Below, piece by piece: positions 10,230 to 20,762 of a stretch of 64,000 nt of DNA; position 1 is the first letter of the stretch, and every line of letters begins with the position of its first letter. Under the pieces are notes generated by a model. The model was given only the letters and a program-made list of their open reading frames with translations, was not told the DNA's origin and did no database searches. A program made the position numbers and the translations under genes. The DNA comes from Ooceraea biroi. Taxonomy: Eukaryota > Arthropoda > Insecta > Hymenoptera > Formicidae. The stretch covers positions 3,782,001 to 3,846,000 of the forward strand of contig NC_039518.1 of the NCBI RefSeq assembly GCF_003672135.1, in the 5' to 3' direction.

Positions 10230-10840
10230 ATATTTCTTTTTCTGCTATTCGTTTATCATAGATATTCCCAAAGATGAAGAAAGCATCATACAAGAAATTA
10301 TTGAAGCTGAAGGTTTGAAGTATATTGCCGGTTATGTTGCACGTAGATTTAGGATAAAATACCCGTTTCTAGGTGATGAAACAAGAAAATTGGAAATTGC
10401 AAATAATGACCTTGATTGGATTCAATTCCCAGTAAACACAAAGTAACAGTAATATACATGTTATGTTATAATTTCCCACTCATTAATATAAATACAACAT
10501 AACATACGTGTTATGTAACAATTACATTGTTGAGTGGGAAATTATAACATAACATGTATATTACTGTTACTTTGTGTTTACTTGGTTTCTTTCAAATGGT
10601 TCTCTAATTTATCCATGTGAAGATTTGAGTAATGTGGTGCATGTAATGGAAAAGGAATTTATTCTTTTTCATGGCACTTTTGATTTAAGCAAAGAAACAG
10701 GTATATTTCGAAAAGTCACAAAGCTAGTCAAAGAAAAAATAAATGGTAAATTTAATGTACCTGAAGATGTAATATTGTGCCTGGTTCGCACACGTACTTA
10801 TATTAGATTAAGAAAGATTAATGAAAAAAATGATCTGTGA
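10230..10840 (+). pseudogene. C-terminal fragment of a P-type transposase
   Basis: Plus-strand translation gives EGLKYIAGYVARRFRIKYP.FLG (about 10290-10430) and, after a MITE insertion, a frame ending at 10840 (WFLSNGSLIYPCEDL...VRTRTYIRLRKIN). The AGYVA motif and basic C-terminal helix match the end of P-element/THAP9-like transposases. There is no start, THAP domain or catalytic core here, so it is a relic. Confidence 0.55.
10431..10582. mobile_element. 152-bp palindromic MITE
   Basis: About 50-bp perfect arms (AGTAAACACAAAGTAACAG... and its reverse complement) surround a short loop. It is inserted into the P-type transposase fragment and splits its reading frame. Confidence 0.8.
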
Positions 10841-11520
10841 TGTTCATAATAAACATAGGAAGAATAAAATTCTAAAATTTGTTCGTTGATATTTTGTCTT
10901 TTTAATTCTAAGCAAAATGCTATTACTTATTTCATTCACTTATTTCATTCACCTTTACCCTTTTATGTGTATAAAAGATTTAATAATGTATATATTATTA
11001 TTATTAACTAGGGGCTTTAATAATTAGTAATAATATAAGTTATAATAGTAGTTCTCAATCTAATAAACGCAGTAATTGTCCTTTCCTTATATAAAGTATA
11101 CGTACTTATTTCAATTATACGTATTTTGAGTATCTCGAGCAAAACGCTGATTGGCTGATATATTAATATGGCCGGCCACTTGTTCCACTATCCTCATTGG
11201 TTAATCATCTTTATGCGCAAGAGCACACCTTGTATCTTTATTCCACCATGAATAAATCTACATTTATTTAATATACCAGTACAATCTTGTTGTCCCTAGC
11301 TAACTACGCTTATGCATATTGCGTGCTGTCTGCGCCATTGGCTGTCAATAGACCATTGCGCATTCGATCTGCGCAGATAAGGAAAGACAACTGCCCCGAT
11401 ATTTTTCCTCTCTCACCGTTCTGCCAAGACTCACATGCTGGGTCTATTATACTATATGTCTATGAGTTCGCCACGCTCTCCCTTAGAGGCTCTCTACCAA
11501 CTTGAATATAACCACTGTTG
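10841..11520. other. Intergenic, nothing recognised
   Basis: Moderately AT-rich sequence without recognisable genes or terminal repeats. Short frames here lack family features. Confidence 0.5.
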
Positions 11521-11537
11521 GTCTATACCATCGACGT

Positions 11538-11931
11538 ATAGTATGGACTCATGGATATAGGAATGTAGGGATGGAGTGTATTGTTGCGGAGGGGAAGCCA
11601 CTGCGGGAGGGGCGACGAGGTAAAATCCGCCATTTGTTGTTGCCTAGGTGAGGCCCTTAACCTCTTTTGAGATACAGATATGAAGTAATTTAATAAATTT
11701 AGTATCAAATTAAAATATGTATATGCCTGAAAAAACTTTTGATGCTACAAACTTTATTTTATGAAAACAATATTTGTTTCTTCAGATTTCCAAGAGATTC
11801 AAGCAGGCGAATTTTAGGCAACAACAAATGGCGGATTTACCTCGTCGCCCCTCCCTCAGCGGCTTCACCCCCCTCATCTATATAACTAGTTTATGCTCCA
11901 TCCCTACATTCCTATATCCATGTATGGACTA
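11538..11931. mobile_element. MITE-like element with ~115-bp inverted arms
   Basis: 11538-11652 and 11814-11931 are inverted copies (shared blocks GGATATAGGAATGTAGGGATGGAG and GGCGACGAGGTAAA.TCCGCCATTTGTTGTTGCCTA, with small indels) around a ~160-bp AT-rich centre. Non-coding. Confidence 0.75.
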
Positions 11932-12319
11932 CGCGCGGGCATGGAAAAGTATGGCCGGCCAAAAAAAAGAGACAGCAACTGGTAACGGCTAGTGCCCCTA
12001 GAATACAGAGTCTGGCCATTCGTAGACCTCTTTTTATTGGTTTAGATCCGCGTTCCCTCACAATGGCGGAACGAATCAGAATGTAGTGCGAACGCATATA
12101 TGTTTAAAAAGAGTTAAGGAGAAATATCGGAAACCAAGATTATTTTAGAATTTCATTTATTATAAATATCATTAATAACTAAAATTAATAAATAAAATTA
12201 TGTTATGATACTACTTAATAGTGTAATGCATTGCCATTGTTTTATTGCTATATTATGAATTTTCTAATCTTCTTCGTTTGCAAGATATGCGCATTCTATA
12301 TAAATAATAAACCGCTTCA

Positions 12320-12612
12320 TTATTTTTGCAGCTAAATTATGGCAATCTTTTATACATGTTATGTTTTTTATTTAATTTAAATAGAAACTTAAAAAATTAC
12401 ATGCAGTATTTTGACAATAAAATACGTATTGTATTATTAATTCCATTTCGTAAAAATATTGGAAAATTGCATTATTAACAAAAAATAGTATATGTTTTCG
12501 GAAACGACGTAAATTGACTAAAGTAGCATATTTTTGATTAGGATTATAATGTTTAGATCCAACAGAATCTATACATTGCTGACATACCTTACTACATTTA
12601 TTAATGCTTGTA
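12320..12612 (-). pseudogene. P-type transposase C-terminal relic
   Basis: Minus-strand translation gives INKCSKVCQQCIDSVG, NPNQKYATLV and RRFRKHILFFVN, then a helix-rich tail. The same segment recurs at 22200-22500 as part of a better preserved minus-strand P-type transposase, with about three quarters of bases matching by eye. Stop codons and the lack of an N-terminus make it a fragment. It ends where the next element begins. Confidence 0.6.
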
Positions 12613-13255
12613 ATTATACAGGGTGTTTAAAAAAAAGGTCGGATATTTTATCCACGTGTAGTACTCATGACAAGAAGTAAAAACATCTTAGGCAACATAG
12701 GTCCGCAAATCAATTGTTTCAGAGCTAGAGTTGATTTTGTATCTTTTGGATTTTTATTTTTGTTTTATTTTTGTATTTTTGTTTTAATATTTATTGATGA
12801 TTAGAGAACGTTATCGGAGCAGACGAAAACGCGACCGTTCCGCGCAGATCTCCTCTCTAGAGACCCCCCACTACGCCGCGATACAAGCGCGTTAATGCTA
12901 TTATACACGCCACCACTACGCCACGCTATCCCCACTTCGCTCGCCTATGCGCAGACGGATAACGTTCTCTCGCTGGACGGAGTATAGGAACGTCTTGTGC
13001 AGTCCAGTGTGTGCAAGAGTCATTTATCAGTTGTATCTAATCGTGTCATTGATTTCGATTCCACGCACTTTACGTCGTGAATGAACGGCCGCGCCATCGT
13101 GTTTTTCATCAAATAAAATTTAAGTCGTTGCTTTTGTTTCTCTTTATTTCCTGTAAGTATCATTAATCTCGCTACAGTGCTATATCAGTTTCCTACTGTT
13201 TTCGCTTAAAAGTATTTGCAAATAAAAGAAAATACCGCTCTATACCAATGCAGAA

Positions 13256-14345
13256 ATGGCAGATATGCATTTCATGTACGGCCGTGCCAATAGTAACGCT
13301 TATGAAGCATAGCGTCTGTATGCTGAAGCATTTGCAAATCGTGCACTTCCATCTAATAAGTTATTTTCCAAATTGCATTTACGTTTAGTCGAAAATGGTT
13401 CATTTAGTGTAAGTAAACATGATGCCGGACGGCCCAGGTCAGTGTCTACTCCTGAAGCAGAACTTGAAGTTTTAAGAAGAGTAGAAGAAAATCCGAATAT
13501 TAGCACCAGAATAATAGCTACGGAACTAAATATGAATGCTTCCTTAGTCTGGAGGATTTTACGTGAACAGCAGCTGTATCCTTTTCATATTCAGCGGGTG
13601 CAAGCTCTTATAGCCCCCGATTATGATTCCAGACTAGCGTTCTGCAGATTCGTACTAAGAAAAGTTGAAGAAAATCCAGACTTTGCTGCTAATATTTTAT
13701 TTACAGATGAAGCTATTTTTACAAACAACGGGATTATTAATTTCCACAACAATCATGTTTGGGCTGATGAAAACCCTCATGCCGTTGTCGAGTCCAGACA
13801 TCAGGGCACGTATTATGATACTGTTCGGAAACGATTCCGATCGGAATGATTCCTTTTTCCCCACATTTTTCCCTAGAAAAAAGAAAGGGAAGAACAGGGA
13901 AGAAAGGGACAAATGTGGAATCATTCTGATCGGAATCGTTTCCGAACAGTATCATAATACGTGCTCAGCATCGATTTTCTTTGAACGTTTGGGTGGGTAT
14001 TTTGAGGGACCGTTTAATTGGACCAGTGTTTTTCCAAATCGTTTAACTGGTGCAGTTTATCTTGACTTCTTAAATAACACTCTACCTCCACTATTGGAAG
14101 ATGTCCCCCTAAATGATAGAGTTAACCTTTGGTATATGCACGATGGGGCTCCTCCGCATTTCGCAGTTATCGTTAGAAATTTCCTAAATGAAACTTACAA
14201 TAATAACTGGATAGGACGAGGGGGTCCAGTGCCATGGCCACCCAGATCCCCTGATTTTAACCCATTAGACTTTTGCATTTGGGGATATGTAAAATCGCTA
14301 GTGTATTCAAGACCCATTAATAAAGGTAAGACTCCATATATGCGA
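13256..14345 (+). pseudogene. DDE_3 transposase with stop, MITE insertion and frameshift
   Basis: The reading starts at ATG 13256 (MADMHFMYGRANSNAYEA, a DUF4817-like helix-turn-helix) and meets an in-frame TAG near 13310. It resumes to give a second helix-turn-helix and ILFTDEAIF (first catalytic Asp). A MITE at 13805-13965 splits it between codons for Gln and His. After it come FSLNVWVGI, a one-base loss in a T run near 14026, WYMHDGAPPHF (second Asp) and RSPDFNPLDFCIWG (third acidic residue). This is a dead transposase of the same broad family as the intact one at 20763. Confidence 0.85.
13805..13965. mobile_element. 161-bp palindromic MITE with 3-bp target duplication
   Basis: Arms of about 45 bp (ACGTATTATGATACTGTTCG and its reverse complement) surround a purine/pyrimidine-rich loop. 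It is flanked by CAG at 13802-13804 and 13966-13968. Taking out the MITE and one CAG leaves the host transposase continuous in frame across the site, which fixes the boundaries. A 3-bp duplication suggests mobilisation by a PIF/Harbinger-type enzyme (inference). Confidence 0.85.
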
Positions 14346-14582
14346 TGCAATGCGGCGGGTTCCGGCAAACGCATGTGAAAGGTGACTCCATGTACGCTGT
14401 GGCACAGTTTAATCACAGTATAAGGATATACAGTAGGGACAAGCACCCGTTTTCGAGTCCGCCGCGCAGATTTGCTTGCGCATCCCAAACGGCCATGTTC
14501 TTAGGCGCACCAATCCCGTTCACAGTAAAGAACGCACATTATCGCCGTAACTGTGATCAGAGAAATATAACCAAACATAAAA

Positions 14583-15147
14583 ATGTCGAAGAGAATACGT
14601 CGAGTGTGTACGGTGCAAACTTGTTTGCACAATGATTGTGACAATATATCATTTTTTCGCTTTCCAAAAGAGAAAGAAAGGTATGCATTACTTATGTATT
14701 TATTGTTATTACTCTAATAATATGAATAAAGAAAGATAATAATAAATATAAAAATATTCTTATTTCAATATAGTATTTGTATGTTTGTGAGCTATAACGA
14801 ATATAAATTTTAATATAAAAATATAGCTAATTATATTATACCCAGACAGCACAAAAATCCAAATGACATCGTAAAGACATCCTTTAGACATCTTTTGATC
14901 AATTAATTTTTGTGCTGTCTGGGTAGGTTTTTAATATATATAATATATTAAAACTTGGTTTGAAATTGAAACATAATTATTTATATATGTAGAGCCATAA
15001 TTTGGGCGAAAGCAGCTAGGCGAGACGATTTAATACCGAATGCTGAGAAATTATATAACTCTCATCGTTTATGTGTTAGCCACTTTGAGGAAAAATATTT
15101 TTTAAATGATTTAAAAAACAGACTAATGCTAAATGCAGTTCCAACCG
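14583..15147 (+). pseudogene. THAP zinc-finger exons of the P-type transposase
   Basis: Exon 1 (14583-14680) encodes MSKRIRRVCTVQTC followed by FFRFPKEKER and ends AG|GTATGC. Exon 2 starts at 14993 after TATGTAG and gives IIWAKAARR..., C-V-S-H-F and NAVPTVF. Together these show the C2CH THAP signature (Cys-x4-Cys, Trp in WAKAA, CVSHF, AVPT-F), which binds the element's ends in P-type transposases. The phase-2 intron (14681-14992) contains an 83-bp MITE. Exon 2 probably ends near 15150, and linker exons to the next block are not certain. Confidence 0.75.
14841..14923. mobile_element. 83-bp MITE with CCCAGACAGCACA ends
   Basis: Ends CCCAGACAGCACAAAAAT and AATTTTTGTGCTGTCTGGG are inverted repeats. 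The core has three ACATC/AGACAT units. It is the smallest member of the CCCA..CAGCACA family that also builds the nest at 1606-4542, and it sits in the THAP-splitting intron. Confidence 0.8.
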
Positions 15148-15532
15148 TGTTTCAATATATATTACCGTTGAATCCAATCTCTTTGATGATTTTATTCGTT
15201 TTTATATAATTTGACTGAAATGTAAAAAATAAATGTTACAGTAATGCAATACATAACGAGAGTAATAACGAGTTGTTACCGTCGGTGCATTTTCGACACA
15301 CAGCTCTACTCAGGAACAAAAGGTGCGTCTTGGCGTATTTGTATCATCGGATGAATTGAGTTGAATGAAAATGCAACTCAAGAAAACGTAGAAAATGGTA
15401 TAAACTGATATAATTATTGATTAATAGTTTTTCATGTATTTTTTCAATCTATTAATTTATATAATCCAAAGTTCTTAACGACCAGACTATTAATTTATAT
15501 TTTAATTTTTAGATTCAATTAACACATTAGTT

Positions 15533-17781
15533 TTGAATGAGAATGAAAAACAAGTACATCAAATAACACACACAGATTTAGTAAGTCTGGAAGATGTAGA
15601 ATCTCAAATAGAATTGGAGGAAATCGTTCATATAGAGAAAGCAGATAAAGGTGTTACAAGAGCAGTACAGACTTCCGACCGGATTTATCAGAAAATGGAA
15701 GATCTTAAACATAAGTATAAAAAGCAACAAAACCGTATACGTTATCTTGAACATAAACTTAAAGATGTTGAAGAAAAAGAAAAAACGCAGGAGCTTTCAT
15801 TTGACGAATGGTCTCAATATTGTACAAAATTTTTATCTCCAGAATGTGCAACATTTGTACAAAATCAAGCACTTTATTCTAAACAAAAAAAAGTTGTGAA
15901 GTACTCCAACGAATTAAAACAGTTCTGTTTAGAATTATATTTTAAAGGTCCAAAAGTATATCTCAGTTAGAAACTATATTTCACTTGCCCACAAAGCGTA
16001 CTTTAAATAGGTATATACAAAACTGCACATTTCAAGCTGGAATAAATGAACATTTATTTAATACTCTCCTAATAAATATAAGCGACTTAGAAGAATTAGA
16101 TAAGTACTGCGTATTATGTTTCGATGAGATGACATTAAAATCACATTTATATTACAATATAAGCGAAGATAAAGTGCTTGGTTTTACAGACTTAGGTGAT
16201 CAACGATTATTTGAACCTTGTTCTTCGGCAACAGTATTTTTAATTCGTGGAATTTATAAAAATTGGAAACAACCAATTAGCTATTTGTTACCGCGTACAT
16301 CGTGTACGGCTGCAATATTAAAATCTACACTTTTACAGTGTATTAAAAAATTGAAAGAAATAGGTTTAATAGTTTGTATAGTTGTTTGTGACATGGGTTC
16401 CAATAATGTTGCATTGTGTAATTTATTAAGAATTACACCCGAAAATCCATTCTTTTTCGTTGATGATCAAAAAGTATTTTTTGCTTATGATACATGTCAT
16501 TTGCTTAAAGCAACTAGAAATAATTTATTATTACATTCATACAGTTTTGACAACAATTTTACATCCTGGAAGTATATATCAGACTTTTATAATAATGATA
16601 AAGCAAAGACAAATCGATTATGTCCGAAATTAACTGACGCTCATATACAACCAACCAACTTTGAAAAAATGAAAGTAAAATACGCTGCACAAATATTTAG
16701 TTATTCACTTTCTTCTGCAATGTCAACGTATATATATTTTGAACAATTGCCTGAAGAAGCTATGGGAACAGTAAAATTTATAGAAACATTCGATAAACTT
16801 TTCGATATTCTTAATTCATCAGGATTAAGATCAAAAAAAGAATTTAATAAACCATACAAAGGTACATCAGAACTAGAAAGCTTTATGCTTGAATGTTTAA
16901 ACTTTTTAGATAATGTAGTAGTTAAAAACAAGAAAACTGGCAAAGATATAACTAATTCTATAAAGTCGATTCAAGGGTGGAAAATTACAATAAAAGCTAT
17001 CATGCTATTGTGGGATTTTTTGCATCAAAAGGGATATCAGTTTCTTTTAACTCGTAGAATAAATCAAGATGCTCTTGAAAATACTTTTGGTTATTTACGA
17101 CAACAAAACGGAAATTGTGTAAATCCAACACCCATTCAATTTATTAGATCATTCAGAAAATTATTTTGTACGAGACTTTTTCACAATGGCAATGAAAATT
17201 GTGCTGCAGATTTTAGCGATACGCTTTTACAATTTCGCAATTTTCACCAATTACATGAAGAAGCAGAGATCGATATGCTACCACAAGATTTACCTATATG
17301 TAATAAAGATTATCAGGAATGTGACATCCTGGAACAAAATTCAATTCAATATATATGCGATTTTCTTATCAAAAAATGTCTTAAAAAACATACTTGTGAT
17401 GTTTGTACTTTATATGCTACGAATCAACAGCATGTTGACGATAGAACATTATATTCTCATTTTAAAGCCTATACTGGTAACGTGGATAAAACATTTGGCT
17501 CATTGTACATGCCATCTGACACTTTTGTACATTTTGTTAGTCAAATGAACACTATTTTCTTTGAAAAATTCAAAGAATTTGTTATACAAAATAATGTTGT
17601 AAACAACTTTGTGATGCAATTTAAAAACATTCATTTTACACATCCATGTAAACATTTTCCGTATAATTACGTAATACATTTATTTGCACGCATGAGATTA
17701 TATTTTACTTTGAAATTTATCAATAGAAACTTTAAAGCTAGAAGTAGTAAAAATAAATTACTTATTTGGCAAAATAAGTAA
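15533..17781 (+). pseudogene. P-type (THAP9-like) transposase body, one frameshift
   Basis: 15533-15970 encodes an acidic segment and a coiled coil (YQKMEDLKHKYKKQQNRIRYLEHKLKDVE), then stops. The next frame continues without a gap from about 15965 to 17781 (~600 residues), so one base was lost near 15955-15968. The main part shows CVLCFDEMTLK and VVCDMGSNN (catalytic Asp region of P transposases), FFAYDTCHLLKATRNN, and RRINQDALENTFGYLRQQNG (the QDALENxF motif with the catalytic Glu). It ends with a Cys-containing C-terminal region. It would be inactive unless the frameshift is an assembly error. Confidence 0.85.
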
Positions 17782-18459
17782 TATAGAATATATATATATA
17801 TACACAATAATTTATAATATGCAATAGAATAGAAACAATGTTTTATATAAGAAATGTTTCTATTTTATTGTCTATATTTTTGTGTACCACATTCTTTATA
17901 TTAATAAACAGTTTGTCAGTTTGTTTATTTCACTAATAAAATATGTAATTTTTTTTTAAGAAAACCACATTTATGTCGAATAACAAATATTTTACTACTT
18001 ATAGGTAATCCTGTAATTACAGGTAAATCTGTGATTACAGATTACATAATGAATGTTTGTTTCTTTTAAAAGTTTAAAGTTTTTAAAAGTATAAGTATTT
18101 TTTGTTTTTACTCATTATTGTTATATGTATATATATTTTATGTACATATGTTATATATAACCAAATGTTTGTTTCTAATTTTTCAAAGTTTATTATATAA
18201 ATTATATAATAATAATATCTTACACACTACAATTAGTTATTATAAAATATAATTTATATTTACCTTTCCTTAGCATATAATTAAGATATAAAATATAATT
18301 TATACTTCTCTTTTATTATACCTCTCCTTAACATATTCATTTATATCAAAAACTTATTTTTATAATTTGTGAATATTAAAAATATTTCCTAATAGTGGTG
18401 GTTTCTAATATTATTGATACGCTACTTGCCGCCTAAAGACATGGCGGATCGGCTGAAAA

Positions 18460-18560
18460 AGATCAAAGGTGCCGACGCTCGTTGTCCCTACTGTATATCC
18501 TTATACTGTGGTTTAACTATAACCAGTTACGACAGTAACGTCGGAACCTTTGATCTTTGT
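18460..18560. repeat. Inverted repeat at the right end of the P-type element
   Basis: AAAGATCAAAGGTGCCGACG (from about 18460) pairs with CGTCGGAACCTTTGATCTTT (18540-18559). Inside it lies the subterminal repeat GTCCCTACTGTATATCCTTATAC that matches 14410-14443. It probably marks the element end, but could be a separate 100-bp MITE. Confidence 0.55.
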
Positions 18561-18600
18561 GTTTCCCAGTCACATGACCATTCGCCATGTTTTCGATAGT

Positions 18601-18959
18601 AGGAAACCGCCAAATTCAAAGTATTGAAATGAGTTACGGAAGACATAGTTCAAAAGTTTCTCACTATATAGATTTTTAATTGACAAAGTTGATAATACAT
18701 AATAAAATAGGTACCTAGGTATAGTAATATATAAAAGAAGTCACGGAAAACGTTTAGAAAAAGTAACTAATAAATGAGGTTAACAAATATAATATAAATC
18801 AACACATTTTGAGTTGTAAAAACATTTCTATTTCAAACTTTCAATATATGATTAGTTAACAGTTGTGACAGATAAAGTACTAAACATATATTTCCAATGT
18901 TAACAATGAAATATACAATTGTAAGAAATGAACAATATAATTGATAGATGAATAATTAT
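18601..18959. other. Intergenic, nothing recognised
   Basis: AT-rich sequence between the P-type element and the 3' end of the THAP gene. It may include that gene's 3' untranslated region. Confidence 0.4.
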
Positions 18960-19989
18960 TGTTAAATCGAAAAATGAATAATGTACTTTACAAAACTAAA
19001 GTAGACATAAAAGTATTGTAATATCTACAAATGACGAGAACGTTGGCCTTGATGAAATTGTCCACTTGATCTGAGGCTGCTTGATTGTTTTCCTGCCATG
19101 ATATTTCCTCTTGATGGTACTCGATGATAAAGCAATTGTTATTGTTATTCTGCAAAGAAGGGGAAGGAAATATAATCTTAACATCAGATCAATATATAAA
19201 AACAACATTAATTTTATATTTTAATATATATGTAATACTACAAATTGGCACTTGCATTGTTAACCGCTACTTATAATCTATAGTTCACAAAATTGAATTA
19301 TTTTATCTAGAAAATGACGTATTGCAATGAAATAATTAAATTATACATCTAAAATAACCGATGTAACACATCTATTGTTATACTTATATGTTTTTTTGAA
19401 ACTTACTACAATTCTTGTTTCTGTCTAATTCCATGTTTTCATATAATGATTTGTTTCTTTCTGATTTCTGGAATTCCTCTCTCAATACTGTATCCTCTGT
19501 GATAAAAATCTTTATTAGTATCAGTTAATTGAGTAGAAAGTAAAACAGAATGTGTATATACATGTGTAAATATATATATATATATATATAATATATTACC
19601 TTGTGGAATAATGCAAGTGTCACTATTTGCCATAACATTTGGAGTGATTGCATTGGGTATAGCTCGAGGCAAGAGTCTACTTCTTATATCATTGAGATAC
19701 ATGTTTTCATTGAAATGAACACTACAAATGCGATAATTTTTGTAAAGTTCTTCAGCGGTTCTATTAATCGTTCGATTGCAAGCTTTGATCCATAATTTTG
19801 ACCTTTTGTAAAAAAAGTAATAAAAGCAATTGTAATATCATTATATTTACTATTACATCTATTCACATCTTTATTTACAGAAATATTTTACTTACATTTC
19901 TGGATCTTTTGGAAAACGAAAAACTTTATTCCTGGATTTCGTCCAGATATGTTCTTACACATGACACAGGAAAATCCACCTTTACCCAT
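18960..19989 (-). CDS. Small spliced THAP-domain gene
   Basis: Exon 1 (19989-19897) starts MGKGGFSCVMCKNISGRNPG and continues FFVFPKDPE. Exon 2 (19802-19600) gives SKLWIKACNRT, then YKNYRICSVHF and PRAIPNAITPN. Together they show a C2CH THAP domain: Cys-x2-Cys, Trp in LWIKA, CSVHF, and an AIPN-type motif at the AVPT position. GT-AG introns separate the exons (19896/19803, then 19599 to about 19503). A third exon (19502 to about 19440) encodes an acidic helix. Downstream sequence to about 18980 may hold a Gln/Asn-rich last exon, but its splice phase is unclear. No transposase domain follows and no stop breaks the THAP part. It could be a host or domesticated THAP protein, or a THAP-only P-element remnant. 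Confidence 0.6.
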
Positions 19990-20160
19990 TATTATTTTAA
20001 AATAGGTGATACACTAAACACAAAAAAACACTAACAATGATCTTCACTAAAAATATTTCAGCATCACTTATGTAATGATTAACGTAATGAGAAATTAATA
20101 ATATCACAATATAACCTACAAACATGCAGTATACTTCTTGACATCGCCATATTCTGGATA

Positions 20161-20436
20161 GTACAGGGTGGGGAAAAATTATTGGTCAAGCTTTCGCCAG
20201 TCGATTCTACTCGTCGAGATCGCCAACATTGCATCATAAACATGGTGCCGCAAAATTAACTTTCAAGGTCATTTTCAATGTCAAATTTTTTTATTGGCTT
20301 AGTCGATTCTACTCGTCGAGCTGAACAAAAGTCTCAAAGGGACCATATGCCGGAAATCAATATTTTATAGAGAAATCTTCGTTTGAAGTTTTTAGAAGCC
20401 AAAAAATTTCGTAAAATTAATTGTGATGAATGTAAA
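20161..20436. other. Unclassified repeat-like sequence with a duplicated 20-bp motif
   Basis: Starts ACAGGGTGGGGAAAAATTATTGG, resembling a Tc1/mariner-type end without a visible partner. It contains AGTCGATTCTACTCGTCGAG twice in direct orientation (20199-20218, 20301-20320). No coding sequence. Confidence 0.4.
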
Positions 20437-20762
20437 ATCTGCTTAATCTACTCTTAACGCTACCCAGGAACAACGAAGTGGGCGTGGTAGATTTTTGTTC
20501 CCTTCGGGGTATCTTGGTACCCAGTAACATTTCAACGGCTGTTGGTTCCTTAAAGCAACGGTCATTTGCCTCGGAGAGGAATAATATATCGCTCCATAAG
20601 ACATTCGTTACTTGTGCTTAAGAAGCTTTCCATCCATATCCAGACCTTTTTCGTGATTATTAGAAGACCGCCGCTGATCTTGAATCAATTTTCAGTGTAA
20701 AATAAAAAAAAAATTGTTTTAATTTTTTACCAAATTTTTTCTAAGAATAACGTTGCTGTAGC

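Larger units (their letters stand above)
12615..14345 (+). mobile_element. Tc1/mariner-type (DDE_3) element, 5' end present, 3' end lost
   Basis: A TA followed by CAGGGTGTTTAAAAAAAAGG at about 12614-12635 looks like the left terminal repeat of a Tc1/mariner-type element. About 600 bp of GC-richer leader precede the transposase pseudogene. The right terminal repeat is missing; the P-type element beginning near 14330 probably removed or interrupted it. Confidence 0.6.
14330..18600 (+). mobile_element. Nearly full-length P-type element
   Basis: It contains a spliced THAP DNA-binding domain, a coiled-coil linker and a ~600-residue transposase. Subterminal inverted repeats 14403-14443 and 18482-18520 share GTATAAGGATATACAGTAGGGAC in opposite orientation outside the coding region. 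The exact ends and the 8-bp target duplication could not be placed. It is inserted into the 3' end of a DDE_3 transposase gene. One frameshift and a MITE in the intron are the visible damage. Confidence 0.7.
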
